Assembly: GCF_029227915.1 (NCBI RefSeq)
Contig: NC_079878.1
Location: 4,462,001-4,526,000, forward strand
Reading direction: 5' to 3'
Length of the DNA stretch: 64,000 bases
Source: Hydractinia symbiolongicarpus
Taxonomy: Eukaryota; Cnidaria; Hydrozoa; Anthoathecata; Hydractiniidae
Under the pieces are notes generated by a model, which saw only the letters and a program-made list of their open reading frames with translations, was not told the DNA's origin and searched no databases. The first letter of the stretch is position 1, and every line of letters begins with the position of its first letter. This document shows positions 45,725 to 58,500 of this stretch, one piece after another. Both the position numbers and the translations under genes were made by a program.

Positions 45725-47830
45725 CTTTGAGTTTCCAGGTTTCGTACTCTGGGGATAGCGTATTTTTACCGCTTAGCCTTCCATGGAAGTGCTCGTAACC
45801 CGACAGGTCAGACGTGAGTCTGATTGTTGTAGGTCGACAATCAGTTATACGGAAATGCGAGCATTTGCAGTTTATACTCTAGTGACTTGCACTATCTGTC
45901 ATAGTTCATCCCTGGAGCGAAAAAATTGTTGATATAGAGAAATTTGAAATTCGACGTCGTAAGAAACTTACAGATTTTGTCCTTCTTCGCTACTGTGATT
46001 ATTTAAATCTTGTCTTTAACAATTTGATTGACAACGTAACGCCTGATCATGTTGATATCGTACTTGCCACTGTTGAAATCGATCACCGTTACCTGGTTCA
46101 CCAACACGTACCAGACAACCCGAGTCTTGAATAAAAGCAGGTTAAAGTCTTGAGGTGAATACATTCTCTCTACTTCTTTAACGATGAGAGCTTGTCTCTT
46201 TTCCAATCCTTCTACGAATCGTTCTACCATAACCTTGGCATCGTCGTGTTCTAGGAACGTTGGGTGACCATTTAGACTATCATAAATGTTAACACTTAAT
46301 AGCAAATGCACCGATACATGCGTTAAGTTTGTAGCATGCTGTTGATTTATAGGCACAGAAGAGCTTTGAAGTCGAAGAAGATGTAGTGACGGTATGGTGT
46401 GAACTCTTTTTTGAATGACTGCTTAAACTAGGGTGGATCCTTTTCATGGCAGTACGTGTTCTCTTCTTGGTGACAGGGGCACCCAAGCCATTTGCAACCA
46501 GGATAGTTGTAAACGGTCTTGGTCTGTGTTTAATACCCGTCTACTACTTTTTTCCTTTTCGTAGCTTCTTCACCATGCTCGTAGAGTGCGTGGTGAATGT
46601 GTCTTACTGTTTCCATCGATATGTATTCTGCTTATTGTGAGGCGGTGTAGTTAAAGTTCTCGCCGTAAAGGACTTTCTCTGACTAGCTTGCCAAATGCTT
46701 CATTTTCTTGCCTTCGCAGATGATCGTCGTCTTGTCTTCTTGTGTCTTGTCAGAACCCAGACTTAAGTAAAGAGCTGGCAGCATAACTCGCACTCCAGTG
46801 CCTTCGCCAAAACCTCGATCTTTTTAATGTAGATAGAGTGTCTGTCCAACATCCCAAGAGTAATGTTATCTAGCCCTTCCTTGTGCTGGTTCTGGTCATA
46901 AACGAGTCTCCAACGAGCTCTTTCTGAGTTCGTCTTAGGTTCATAGATTCTGATGTTAATGATAAGTACTTTGCGATACGTTCCATATCTATCGACTACG
47001 TAGAGCGCACGCCCCTACGTTTAAGTTTTGGATTTCTATAGTACTCCTAAGCTAGTTAAAGAGCTTCTTCTTTCATATGCTACTCGCGCTGCTTTCTATC
47101 TCAATGGTAGTGTACAGCAAAACATCGCCACACACATAAGTTGTCAGATTTTTATCCCCCTGTCAAAGCTGTAGATACACTTTTTCTTTTGCAACCAGTC
47201 TAACACTTACTCGCAATCTAACAAGGGCTCCCTGGCAGCGATGATCTTGATCTGCACATGAATGAAGAGGATTTTCTCTTCGTATGACCCTGGGGTCTCT
47301 ATAGTTCTTACCGCTAGTAAGTTGGCCTTGCTTCAAAATTCTGCTTCTTTTAGGTCAATATGCTGCATCTCACATTGCTCTATAAAAGCTTCTATATTCG
47401 CCAGGCTTAAAAGTGCCCCGTGTATTTGCTCTTCCAAAATGAAGATGACTTCCCTCCGCCCTTATGAATGTTGAGCTGAAGCTGTAACCGACCTTTACTC
47501 TCAGGTCTATATGTGGGGTAGCGGTTGGTTGAGATCCTCGCCGACCCGCCATGTCATGACACGATCGCCATTCTCAAGCATCTGTATTCTTTCGTCGAAT
47601 ATGTGCTAAATGTCTTTAATATTGCTGTATTCTTCTTCTACATCATTAGCGTCGTAGTAGGTCTCTTGGACTTTTTGCTCTATCTCGTCATGTGGTGTTG
47701 TCCCCTTAACAGTGTCTCGCATTTTAGCAGTCAATCGGTAACAGCTTCGCGAGTTGCTGCTACTGGCGTTGATTCAGCGCTGTATAGTTTGCTGATTGAA
47801 TTTCTATACCAACTCGTTTCTTTATAAGTA
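45725..47830 (-). pseudogene. Second protein-primed DNA polymerase B relic (N-terminal and exonuclease part)
   Basis: Minus-strand fragments in changing frames follow the order of a Polinton/adinto-type PolB that differs from the copy at 34.7-36.9 kb. 47,370-47,552 gives PHIDLRVKVGYSFSSTFIRA and LHFGRANTRGTFKPGEYRSF. 46,830-47,000 gives INIRIYEPK, RWRLVYDQNQHKEGLDNITL, YIKKIEVL. 46,003-46,240 gives FVEGLEKRQALIVKEVERMY and the exonuclease motif FNSGKYDINMI. 45,910-45,990 gives TTSNFKFL and APGMNYD. 45,730-45,830 gives SGYEHFHGRLSG. There are many frameshifts and stops. The polymerase palm (DTDS) is absent because similarity ends exactly where the inverted satellite begins, about 45,720. It is a dead fossil, whether from a transposon or an integrated virus. 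Confidence 0.75.
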
Positions 47831-47972
47831 CATACCAACTAAAAAACAATTTTAGTAGGAACTTTCCCTTTCTCATGTCGTCGGAATCTCGGGAATTCCT
47901 CTATATTTGAGAGGGTTAGAAGCGGGCACTTGACCGTGAAAAGCTGAGTGTACTTTGACAGCCGGCCTTATA

Positions 47973-48346
47973 CAGTACACTCCCGATAACTCGAACCTCC
48001 AAGGGACCAAAAAAATAGTTAGAGTTATCGAATGTTCGACTTCCGGGGTTGGCCGATAAGTGAAAATAGTTGGAGTTTCTTTTTTCTTTTCTATTCTAAC
48101 AAGAAAGGTATACAATCATAGTTATTGTAGCCGTAACGTCTCTGTCAATTAAAATTGAGAGTGCATTGAGCTTTTATTGAATATCTTCGTTGCGCATAGA
48201 GTGAAGAGCATGTAGTCATGCAGCACTTGCAATGCCTCCTGAATATTGCTAACTTTTGGGCAAACAGGGTCCAACAGAACATCCTCATCACCATCTTCTT
48301 CATGCCTGCTGATCTTTTTGTCAAAGTGAAGTGAAGTTTTTGTCAA
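47973..48346 (-). mobile_element. Second Tigger-like fragment: one terminal repeat plus transposase C-terminus
   Basis: After TA at 47,971 the tip CAGTACACTCCCGATAACTC matches the pogo/Tigger terminal style (compare CAGTATACTCTCGATAAGTG at 38,992). Inside, subterminal motifs such as AGTTATCGAATGTTCGAC follow. On minus, 48,346-48,149 encodes an acidic tail (HEEDGDEDVLLDPVCPKVSN, IQEALQVLHDYMLF) like the C-terminal segment of Tigger transposases. The rest of the transposase and the other terminal repeat were not found, so the copy is truncated. Confidence 0.6.
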
Positions 48347-48349
48347 CTT

Positions 48350-49500
48350 TGAAAAAACAATTTATATTATTGAAAGAAAAGTAGTCACTTTTTACTGAGA
48401 TTGTTTTCATTCTTCCTCTGAAGTTTTAAATAATAAGTGGACACCCTCGTCCAAAGGGTTTTTTGTCCTTTTGATACGAGAGAAGACGACGTCATCTTTC
48501 ATATCAAGGAGTCAAGAAACCTGGGGACGAGGGTGAAGAAGCGGAGATATAGTAAAGAACAACTTTTATACATTGAGGAAATAATGCAGCTGTTTAAAAA
48601 GCTGAAAATGGTTATTGTCAACATAAACAGAATATTTTTGGAAATTCTATTATTTCTTACTTTTTCTGCACAGAATAAAGGACATTAAGGTAAGCAGACA
48701 GCATGTGCATGAACATTTGCATTCTGGTGCGAGCACTGACGCGATTACACATTTCTTTTGTTGCATATTGCGTTTTCAGACATTTGATATTGACAGCTAA
48801 TTAATTACCTGTTACAAAACACAGTAAATAAAACATTTCTAATTAATTCAATTTAAATATGCAGAAATTATCTCGTTCAAGCACCCGACCTACTCGAACC
48901 AGTTGCCCCAAGCAGGGCTCTGATTAGCCGGGAAGGCATATAAATTATTTAGAGAGCAGGGATTTCGGCATCTGTCCCGTCACGCAATCAACCCACCCTG
49001 TCATTTATGTAACAGCCCGAAAGTTTGTCGGAACCTTCGTATAAAATATTTTTACCTGACAAAGCAAAAGTATCGCAATGTATTTTTAAAAATATTATTG
49101 ACAAAGAAGTAAAACTAAATAGGATATTTTGCTTCATAAAATATTTTTTATCTTCACAATAAAAACCTGCGCTCAAAAATACAACATAAATAATGAAGTG
49201 AGCGAAAGAGAAGGTTCTTAAAAACTTCGTCTGCATGAAATATTAAATAAGGAAAGAATGTATGAAAATAGGAAAATATGTTTAAAAGGGCCAATAAATT
49301 TTTTTCAAGTGAACAAAATTTGTCATTTTATTAAACTTTAAAGCTTTTCTTAATCAACGTCTGAAATGTCAGAATATATAAAACCTTTGAAAATAATTTT
49401 ACCGAATTTTGCGTTTGACACAAAATTAAAACCGGGCCAGAATTACTCGCTAAACGAATTGCCTACAATTTGATAAACTTTTACTAAAAGGCGGAACGAA
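48350..49500. other. Spacer downstream of PA2G4, no gene seen
   Basis: Only short open frames of low complexity occur (for example 48,437-48,688, plus). None resembles a known protein or has supporting splice context. Confidence 0.5.
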
Positions 49501-49504
49501 GTGG

Positions 49505-49510
49505 TTTATT
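49505..49510 (-). promoter_or_regulatory. PA2G4: Probable polyadenylation signal of PA2G4
   Basis: On minus, AATAAA occurs 57 bp after the TGA stop at 49,568, giving a short 3' untranslated region. Confidence 0.6.
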
Positions 49511-49567
49511 TTACGACACTTTCATCACCTTTATGATAAATAATATTTATACGAAACAACTATTCTT

Positions 49568-52500
49568 TCATGAAGCTACTGGCGTTGTAGCAGTTTCGGT
49601 TCCGTCCGTTTTTTCTTTCTCCGTCATATCTGTTTTAGCTTGCGCGGCAGCCTTCTTTTTTTTCTTCTTTTGACTTTTTTTGCTAATTTGCGAGCTCAAT
49701 ATTTTCTAGAAAATAAATAAATAAAATAAAAAAAATACACATTCAACTTGCGAATCCATCTTGATTGCAGTGTATCGATAGAACTATGATAACAAATTTG
49801 CGCTGATCAAGAGATATGCGCTGATTAAGATAATAGCGAACATATATTGCAACGCAAGTCCCTATTCCGACCCATATTTTCCAAATCCATACCATATTGT
49901 CGGGATTACATTATTACCGCTGGATTAATTTTCAGAAAATGTATCTTGCATTGACTATTGAGTCATTGAATGAGACCACCTTTCAAATAAATTTACAAGG
50001 TAACGCAAGTTTCAATAAAGTCTAAACCTTTAAGACAACATGGGCAGGCATATATCGCCCGACCCATATTGTTTAAAACCTTCTCGGATAATATGGGCAG
50101 GCATAAGCCTTTATCCATTATCGTCGAAAGGTGCCCGTGGTGTCTTTTCCATAGTTTAAAATATAGGATATGGGTCGATAGACATTCCGGGATGGGACAT
50201 CGCAGCGTAATCCTCACATAAAAACAAGAATCGCCTTATCAACGTGATATAGCTTTGCATAGAATGTATTTATGATGAACGCATTTTAAGAAAGAAATTT
50301 ACAGTTCCAAAGCTTCGAATGATTTGGGCAGTCGCTAACCAGATATTTACACATGTTTAGCATCTTTTAAGTTACCTGTTAATCCGAAAGGTTAAGGTTA
50401 TGCTGAATATAAATAACTTATTAGTAAATAAACGGTTATATTGACTATCATTTTTCATGAGGGGAATTGTTGTCGTTGGAAAGTCACATTGTTTAATGGT
50501 TATAAATATTTCCCGGGAAAACAATATTATTTTTAAGTATCATTCAGAGAAAAAGTCCCGGAATGCAGTAAATTAGAAAATAGAGTCCATCCTCTGAGTT
50601 ACACACATTTTTAATTTATTTTCAATTATCTTTTGCATCGGGCAAGGCAATATATTCCATTTTAACGAAATATATGGTTGCCTAGGCAACAAGACAAACA
50701 AAATCTCATGAAGGAGACATTTTACCTTTAAGTCTTCGTCTTTTATACTATGTTCAGATTGTATTGATTCAGGATCCCAGCTTCCATGTGTTATTCTAGC
50801 AGATAAAAAGTAACGCTAAATACGAAACAACGAAAGCTTGCTCAAAATTTTAACTCTAGTATAGATTACAGGGCTAATGATTGAAAAATTTTCTTGCATG
50901 GTGGGGTTACAATAAGAATGAGTAGGATAAATAAAGAAGATTATTTAGAGGGAGAGAGAGGATATGTAACAGACAAATAAGAACCCCACCTTCTATTCCC
51001 GCTACTGTAAAAAAGCTATTCTATTCACCTTTTCTTGCAAAAAAAGGTAATTGAATAATTTTCCTGTTATTCCAGAGTTCCTTCCCGAATAAGAAAAGAA
51101 ATCACCTGGCAACACGAGCAAAACAAAAACTCACCTTAATGGGCCATTTGGCATTAACAGAACAGTGAATTTAAACTGTGCAACGTATTCACCTAGTAGA
51201 GAAATACATTTTTAGTGAAATATTTTGCACCACATTTTTTAGAAACAGAAGTATACATGTGCAAAACGTTTTTCAATCTACATACAAAATTAGAAAGAGC
51301 ATTTATTATTACAGCATAGTAACATGAGGACTAGAAGCAAAGTAAAAATATTCGAAACTCTCGCATTAAGCAAAAATTTTTATCAAAAGAAATTGGAAGG
51401 AAATTTTTGTGTAGTGTAAAAACTTTCCATGTAGAAAATTGATAAGGAGGAGAAAAACTAACCATCTTTTTCATATAAAACTGGGTATGGTATAATCAGC
51501 TCATGGTTGGTGCATTCACCTACACCAAGCCTAGCTTTCTTTTCGTCTTCAAATGCTCTAAATACAAAAATCATAGAGGTAACATTCCCATTTATAGATT
51601 TTTTAAAATCATTTTTAAACTGAAATTGATGCACTCAGCAATGATAATTTTTCTTCAGTTTGCAGTCAGGTGAAGAAATTCTAAAACATCATTGTACATC
51701 TTGGCAACGTTTCACCTTAAAATGACGGGCCATGCATTTCTTAGCTAACTTCCTGGTGCTACTAATTGAAGATATTGCAAGCTTTTACTTTCTACTGGTA
51801 TTAAAAAGTATTCTTCACATACCTTAGCGTAAAGGGCATCATAGTAAATTTGTTGCAGACCTCACTGTAAAAATCTAAAAATAAAAAAATACAGGTTTCA
51901 TATGTACTTCAGCTAAAACGTTCTTTAAAAATACAAAAAAATTACTCCCTACTTCTAGATGCTTTTAATTTGAGCAAGTATTGAAGATCAGTTCTCTTAT
52001 AAACAGTGGTTCTCGTTTCACGCTCTTTTGCTTTGCCATCACCTGTGCTTATTAACACATCAACTCCATAAACTTCATGTAATTCAAATTCGCATTTTTT
52101 GTGGTCCTTTCTATAATAAAAGTGAAAAACAAATACCTAGCACATCATTTTTTTAAAAATACGCTGAAGATCTGCTCAAGTATATATTGGTGAAAAAGAT
52201 AATTACTGTGTCTGTGGTTAAGCTTAATAAGGCATACCTTTGTGCATCATTTGGATTCTGAATTATGGTTTTATCGCCATCAATAATATTTTGTTGTAAT
52301 TGGTGTGAAAGCATTCCTAAAAAGATAACAAAGACAAAAAATTTAGGCATTTCATATAATAGTCGTCCAAAAAATGTCAAATTAGCTCAGCAAAATCTTG
52401 TATGTTTGAATGCGACCATAGTCACATAAAAAACATGCTACAGTGGAATTGTTCTGGCAGCTTCAGAATCTCTGCAATATATTTACAATGCATCACAGGA

Positions 52501-55500
52501 GAATGAGAGGAGTACGTAAAAGTAAAGGAACCTCATCCCTAGCGCCTTAATTACTGTTGTAAGGCGTTTTGAAGGGTTAACAATCCTAACTTGTTTTTAT
52601 GAAACAGAAGGATTATGTTTGATATCAATCCTGGCCAAAATTGGTTGAGAAAAGCCCCAACACGTGGATTAATTATCTTTTTTGTTTCTGTTGTCCCATA
52701 TGTAGAGATTCTCTGTTTTGTTGACATAAACTAACCAGCAAAATTATGGTATGTGTATTTTAAAACAGTGCAGGCTTTCACTTAAAGAATACTACAGTAC
52801 AGTCCAGATTAAGCGTACACGTACGTTCAAGTTTCACACCTTTGTCTTTTGTTCGTATTAATTATTTTGCGAGTCTTGTAAGTCATTAACTTGCGCGTAA
52901 TAAACAAAAGATTTTTGAAGAAAAAATAGCTTATTATAACTGCGCGTAACTATTGTTAAATAGTGTTAACATAACTATTCCCAATAGCATAATTGCAAAT
53001 GTTATCAACTCTATCAATGTGACAGGAAGAGCCATTGTTTAATAGTTTTATTAAATAAAAGTTTTGCGTGGAAACTAAATAAACTAGCGAGAAGGCCTTG
53101 TTGGTTGCGCAAGTTAAATAAAGCTTTTAAGCGATAGAAATTATTATATTTTAACAAGATTGAAACTTTAATTTTGATAGAAAAGCTTTTTTAGATCGCT
53201 TTTTAAAAGTTTAAAAATGAATAGCGGCGATAGAAATGTTTTTTTAGATCGCATTTTAAAAGTTTAAAAACGAATAGCGGCAATAGAAATGTTTTTGCGA
53301 AGATGTGTTTCCTTCTCTTTTAAACCTTCTTGCTTTGTTAGATAGTGTTTTAAGTATTTAAAATGTTATCAACTCTCTCAATGTGACACAGCAAGCCATG
53401 GTTTGATAGTTTTATAAAGTAAAAGATTTGCGGGAAAATTAAATAGACAGCGAGATACATTGTTTGTTGGAAGCATTGTTTAAATTTTTCAAGCGATAGA
53501 GCTGTTGCGCGCTAAAAAAAACAAACACAACAATAAAATGTAGAGTGATACTATAAAACACAATTATCTACATTTCTTTTTCATACAAAAGGCTATCCTT
53601 TTTAAATCTCATAAGAGAATTTTCAAAAACGAACCAAAAATCGATTGGACAGGCGCAGTTAATGCTATGAATGAGTATTTGCGACGACCGAAACTAAATA
53701 ACAGTGACTTCATGTAATTTTATAGCTCTTTTATTAATATTTTTTAAGTTTGTACTAACTCTTTTTCCAAGATTTATTTTTTAGATTATTTTTACCAGAA
53801 CAAAATGTTCCCACAACGAGCGTTTTCGCCTTTTATGCGCGTCAAAAGTTATTTTTTAGACTATTTCTTCGGTATTAAAATTTAAAACAAAATGTTCTCA
53901 CAATGTATGTTTTGATCTTTCCTGAACGTCAAAAGTTATATCAAAATTTAATTTGTTTTCGAAATCTTATCGTGAAGTAGCCTAGTTATATAACTAAGCT
54001 TTTTTCTTCGAGTTGATAAATGTAAGTGAAACCATTTGCTGGAATACTCGGATGAAAAGGGCTTTCCCCGACATGGACCACGTGAGTAAAAACAATAGAA
54101 TTAGCCAATCAAAAAGAGCAGCCAGATTTTGGCCGCAGAAAAATCGTTTGAGACCCAGCGTAATTTTTCCCACCTTAACTACTCCAATCTCCCGGTGGTA
54201 AGAAAAATTATGTTGGGTCTCGCTCCTGGCTAATCGTGAAGGGAAAAGTCCTGAATGTAGGGTTTTTCCTTTTGCGTTGCTAAACGTTGCTTTTTAGAAA
54301 AAGAACTTTTAAAAGTTTCGCATGTTAAAAAATATGTTTCAACGATAAAGAAAAATTACTAAAAGTTTTAAAAGTAGCATTATTTTTTTTAAATATTTAG
54401 ATTATTGAATTTGTTGTTTTTTAAAAGAGCTGTGTTTTTTAAATATATTGAGATCAAAATCGTGTTACTATAATTAGTTTCGTTGTTAAAAAGTTTAATT
54501 TTTCCTCGCGCAGAGTATTGTTTATAAACAATGTTTCTTGCTATGCTTTTGTTTTTAACACGAAGCAATTATTTTCGCGCAAATTGAAAGGAACTCGCTA
54601 TCCTATTGTTTTTTTGAATGAAAGCAATTTCAATGTTAAAGTCATTGTCACAGTTTGAAAAATGCAGCTAGCCACTCAACCCACAGCCAGTCCTTGTCTT
54701 CAACATTGAAATAGGGGGGAGGGGGGCTTGCATCTTTGTTTATCTTATGAACTTATGTTGCATTGGAAATGTTATCAACAATTTTGCCAGGAATGTAGGA
54801 AATGCGGGTAAAGACAGTTTTAATCAATGATTAGAAATATAATATCATTTTACCTTCTACAGGTTTACATTTAAATTCCTCTGCAACTTTTTGGACTGCT
54901 TCTGTAACCTGAGTATTCTATAAAAAAAGGGTTAGGGTTGAGCATAATTCTTTTTAAATAAACCAAACACATGTACAAATGCATTAATCTAAGTCTGAGT
55001 AATATGGTGTATGAATGACTTTACTTTTATTGTTCTGTTTACTGTCCACCTGAGCTGCTTTTTCCCCCCTCCAGGCCCTAAGTCACTTTCGTTGACGATG
55101 GGATGTTTTGCATGTTTTGTATTTGATGTCTACTTCAGTATCTAAACTCATATTTTTATCATCACTATTTAGGGCCTAATAATAAAGATTAGAAGAAAAA
55201 TCAACAAAAATATTTTTCCCTGATCTATAAAGCTAAATATGCTTTGAAGGATGATAATAGTCCTTAAAAAATATCTTCATAGATCTCCCCAATCACACAC
55301 GTTTAAAGAATATGACAAGATGACTACTCTACAAGGAAATCAATACCTAAGTCTCTATTAGTCAGGGGTTTGTTTATAACAGTAACACAGTTTAAAATTT
55401 TAACTTATCTTTATCAGGAGACATAAAACACTATTACATTTAGCAGTACCACACGTTCAGGGTGCTGTGAAGTTTTTTGAATTTTTTTGCACACAGGATT

Positions 55501-58500
55501 TATAAGCAGACACAAGACAAAAGACATTGTCAAGGTTTAACAAGTAACAAGTTTAACAGTAATAATTTGTTTTTAAATAAGTCTCCTTCAGCAACAAAGC
55601 TCATAATTTTTCCACATGTTAAAATATTGGAGTTGGATTGTATTCATCATCAGAAGACATTAGTTATGTTACTAAACTATAAGACCAAAGTTCTAATGCT
55701 ATACTTATTAAATATTTCTTAGGTCTAAGACTGTTGAAAAGGAAATGTGTCCAGCAGATGAAATTATCTAACACAGTGTTTGCAAATGCACAAAGAATGC
55801 ACAAAATGTCATAATATAAACAGATGAGCAAAATTTTTTCTTGCAATAATTAATGGTCTTCTTCAGCAATTACTAATTTTGTCAACAACTTTATATCTGA
55901 GTTGGATTGTATACACATCATTAGAAAACCATATTACTTAAAATACCAGAACGGTTTTGATTAAATGTCTAAACATGTATTAAATACAAAATTAAAACTT
56001 ATTCCTGATAGCAGGTGTATAGATACTTTTAAATTCTTAATAATATCTAATTTAATTTCAACAGTTTTAACAAGTCCATACCATACCATACCATAGTGCT
56101 TCATTAAACACTTAGGGAAGGGGCATTGTCACCACAAAACTAACATAATATTCATCATCGGAAAACAATTAAAAACAAGTTGCGGCGATTTTTTCATTTA
56201 TTTTGGTAAAACCAAAATCAATGGGAAAAATCTCAAGAGGATCAACAAGCGAACAAAATGTAATGGTTTGTTCTTAAACAAGTCTTCTTCAGCAATAAAG
56301 CTCATAAATTTTCCACAAGTTAAAATATTGGAGTTGGATTATGTTCATCATTGAAGACATATTGAAGCACATTTAGCAGCATCACAGGGTGCTATAACTT
56401 TCAATGTCTTTTTGAATGACTTTTTTTGCAAACTATACAAGATTCATAAGCAGACACAAGACGAAAATGACATTGTCCAGGTTAAATGAGTGAACAACAT
56501 GTAATAATTTGTTTTTTAACTACGTCTCCTTCAGCAATAAAGCTCATAATCTTTCCACATGCTAAAATATTGGAGTTGGATTGTATTCATCATCAGAAGA
56601 CATACGATTTATGTTACTATAACTCTAAGACCAAACTTCTAATGCAATATTTATTGAATATTTTTTAGGTCTAAGACTGTTGAAAAGGAAATGTGCCCAG
56701 CAGATGAAATAATCTAACACAGTGTTTGCAAATGCACAAAATAATGCTAATTTAACAGATGAGCAAAATTTTTTCTTGCAATAATTAATGGTCTTCTTCA
56801 GCAATTACTAATTTTGTCAACAACTTTATATCTGAGTTGGATTGTATACACATCATTAGAAAACCATATTACTCAAAATACCAGAACGGTTTTGATTAAA
56901 TGTCTAAACATGTATTAAATACAAATTTAAATGTTATTCCTGATGGCAGGTGTATAGCTACTTTTTTAAATTCTTAATATCTAATTTAATTTCAACAGTT
57001 TTAACAACTCCATGTGATACCATAATGCTGTCATTAAACACATAGGGAAGAGGCATTTACTTCACAAGATTGCAGTGATAAATATCAGCACGAAACTAAT
57101 GTGCTTTCAGACACTCAATAAAGAAAAGTCTAGGTGTCTGACAAAACAGACACCCAAATCCTATGGTGTCCATGCACCTGCCTACAAAAAATAACCTTTA
57201 ACACATGTGGTATTGGTCTATGCAATTAATTATTGGTCTACGCAGTTAATTAAGACCTGAAACCGTCACAAAATGTTTTTCCAAGAAAAAGAGGATTTTA
57301 AAGGAGATTTTGTACTAAAGTTAGAGGTTTTAAAAAAATAGAGGATTTCATAGATCAACTTTTTTTATTTCCTCTGTTTTCAAGTGTATTAATTTTTGAT
57401 GTCAAGAATAAATATGATTAGGAGAGCATTACTGTAAGGCAAATATCTAAAAACAATTAAAATCAAGCTTTTGATGAGGGGTGTATTGCTAACATAAAGG
57501 ACAGAACTAACAGTTTACATCACCAGCAAAACTGTCAAACTCTTGTCTGTGTTCTGGAAAAAATAAGGAGTTGAAGAGGAGATTTGGTCACATTTTTAAC
57601 TCTTTGGAGGATAATAGAGGACTTAGGTTTTTCAAAAAGAAGACTTTAAAGGATTTTGATGAGTCATGTCCACCATATGAATACAACATGATAAGTCTGT
57701 TTTAGACACATGCGTAGAGTGCAAGTGTGATCACTAGAGCTGGAATGACAAAACTTCAGTATTTTTTCATTATCAAGAACCGTCGAAACTGTCTGATAAA
57801 AAAATCGAACATTGGAACAGGTAAAAGACAAATCAAATCATTGTTTTTTAAGAGTATGGTCTTCTTCAGAGACAATTGATTTTGTCAACATCCATATAAT
57901 CTGAGTTGGATTGTATAAACATCATTAGAAGAACCACATCAACTTCTCAAATAATTTTTACTACCACAGATTCAAAATTTCTAAGATACAGTTTCTTTAA
58001 TATCTAGTTGAATCAACTATGTGCGTGACATGATTTTCAGCCAATTATATATGAAAGAATCTGATTGGTTCAACTTTTTGTAATGAGTTGAAACTCGTTC
58101 TTTTGTTAGGGTTAGGGTTAAATTACGCCATTATTTCATCCCGCCTTTTCCCACTTTTTTTACATTTCATTGTTTACTGTAGAAAGTATATAGTATATAT
58201 TTAATTATTTTATCAAAAAGAGAAAACATGACAATAAAACTATAAATAGTAACTTGTGAAATCTAAGTCTGATCAAACTTACTGTATTTCCAGGTTTGAC
58301 TAGTCTTTGAGCAATTTCTGCAGCATAATAAGCAGCCAGCAGAACATCAGCTTTTCGACCAGTTATTTTATTTTCCTGAAACCAGATACAAATTTATTTT
58401 TCAGAAAGAAGTTTAATGTCAAAACAAAAGAAGCCATTTAATACACTTTTTATACGAACTAGGACTTTCACACTAAGGTATCAAAATGAAATGCATATAA

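Noticed and set aside
47525-47827. 100-codon plus-strand hydrophobic frame
   Set aside because: Antisense to the second PolB relic; hydrophobicity is a by-product of the opposite strand.
58107-58127. Interstitial telomere repeat (gttagggttagggtta)
   Set aside because: Only two full TTAGGG units; too short to be meaningful, as is a similar word near 54,930.
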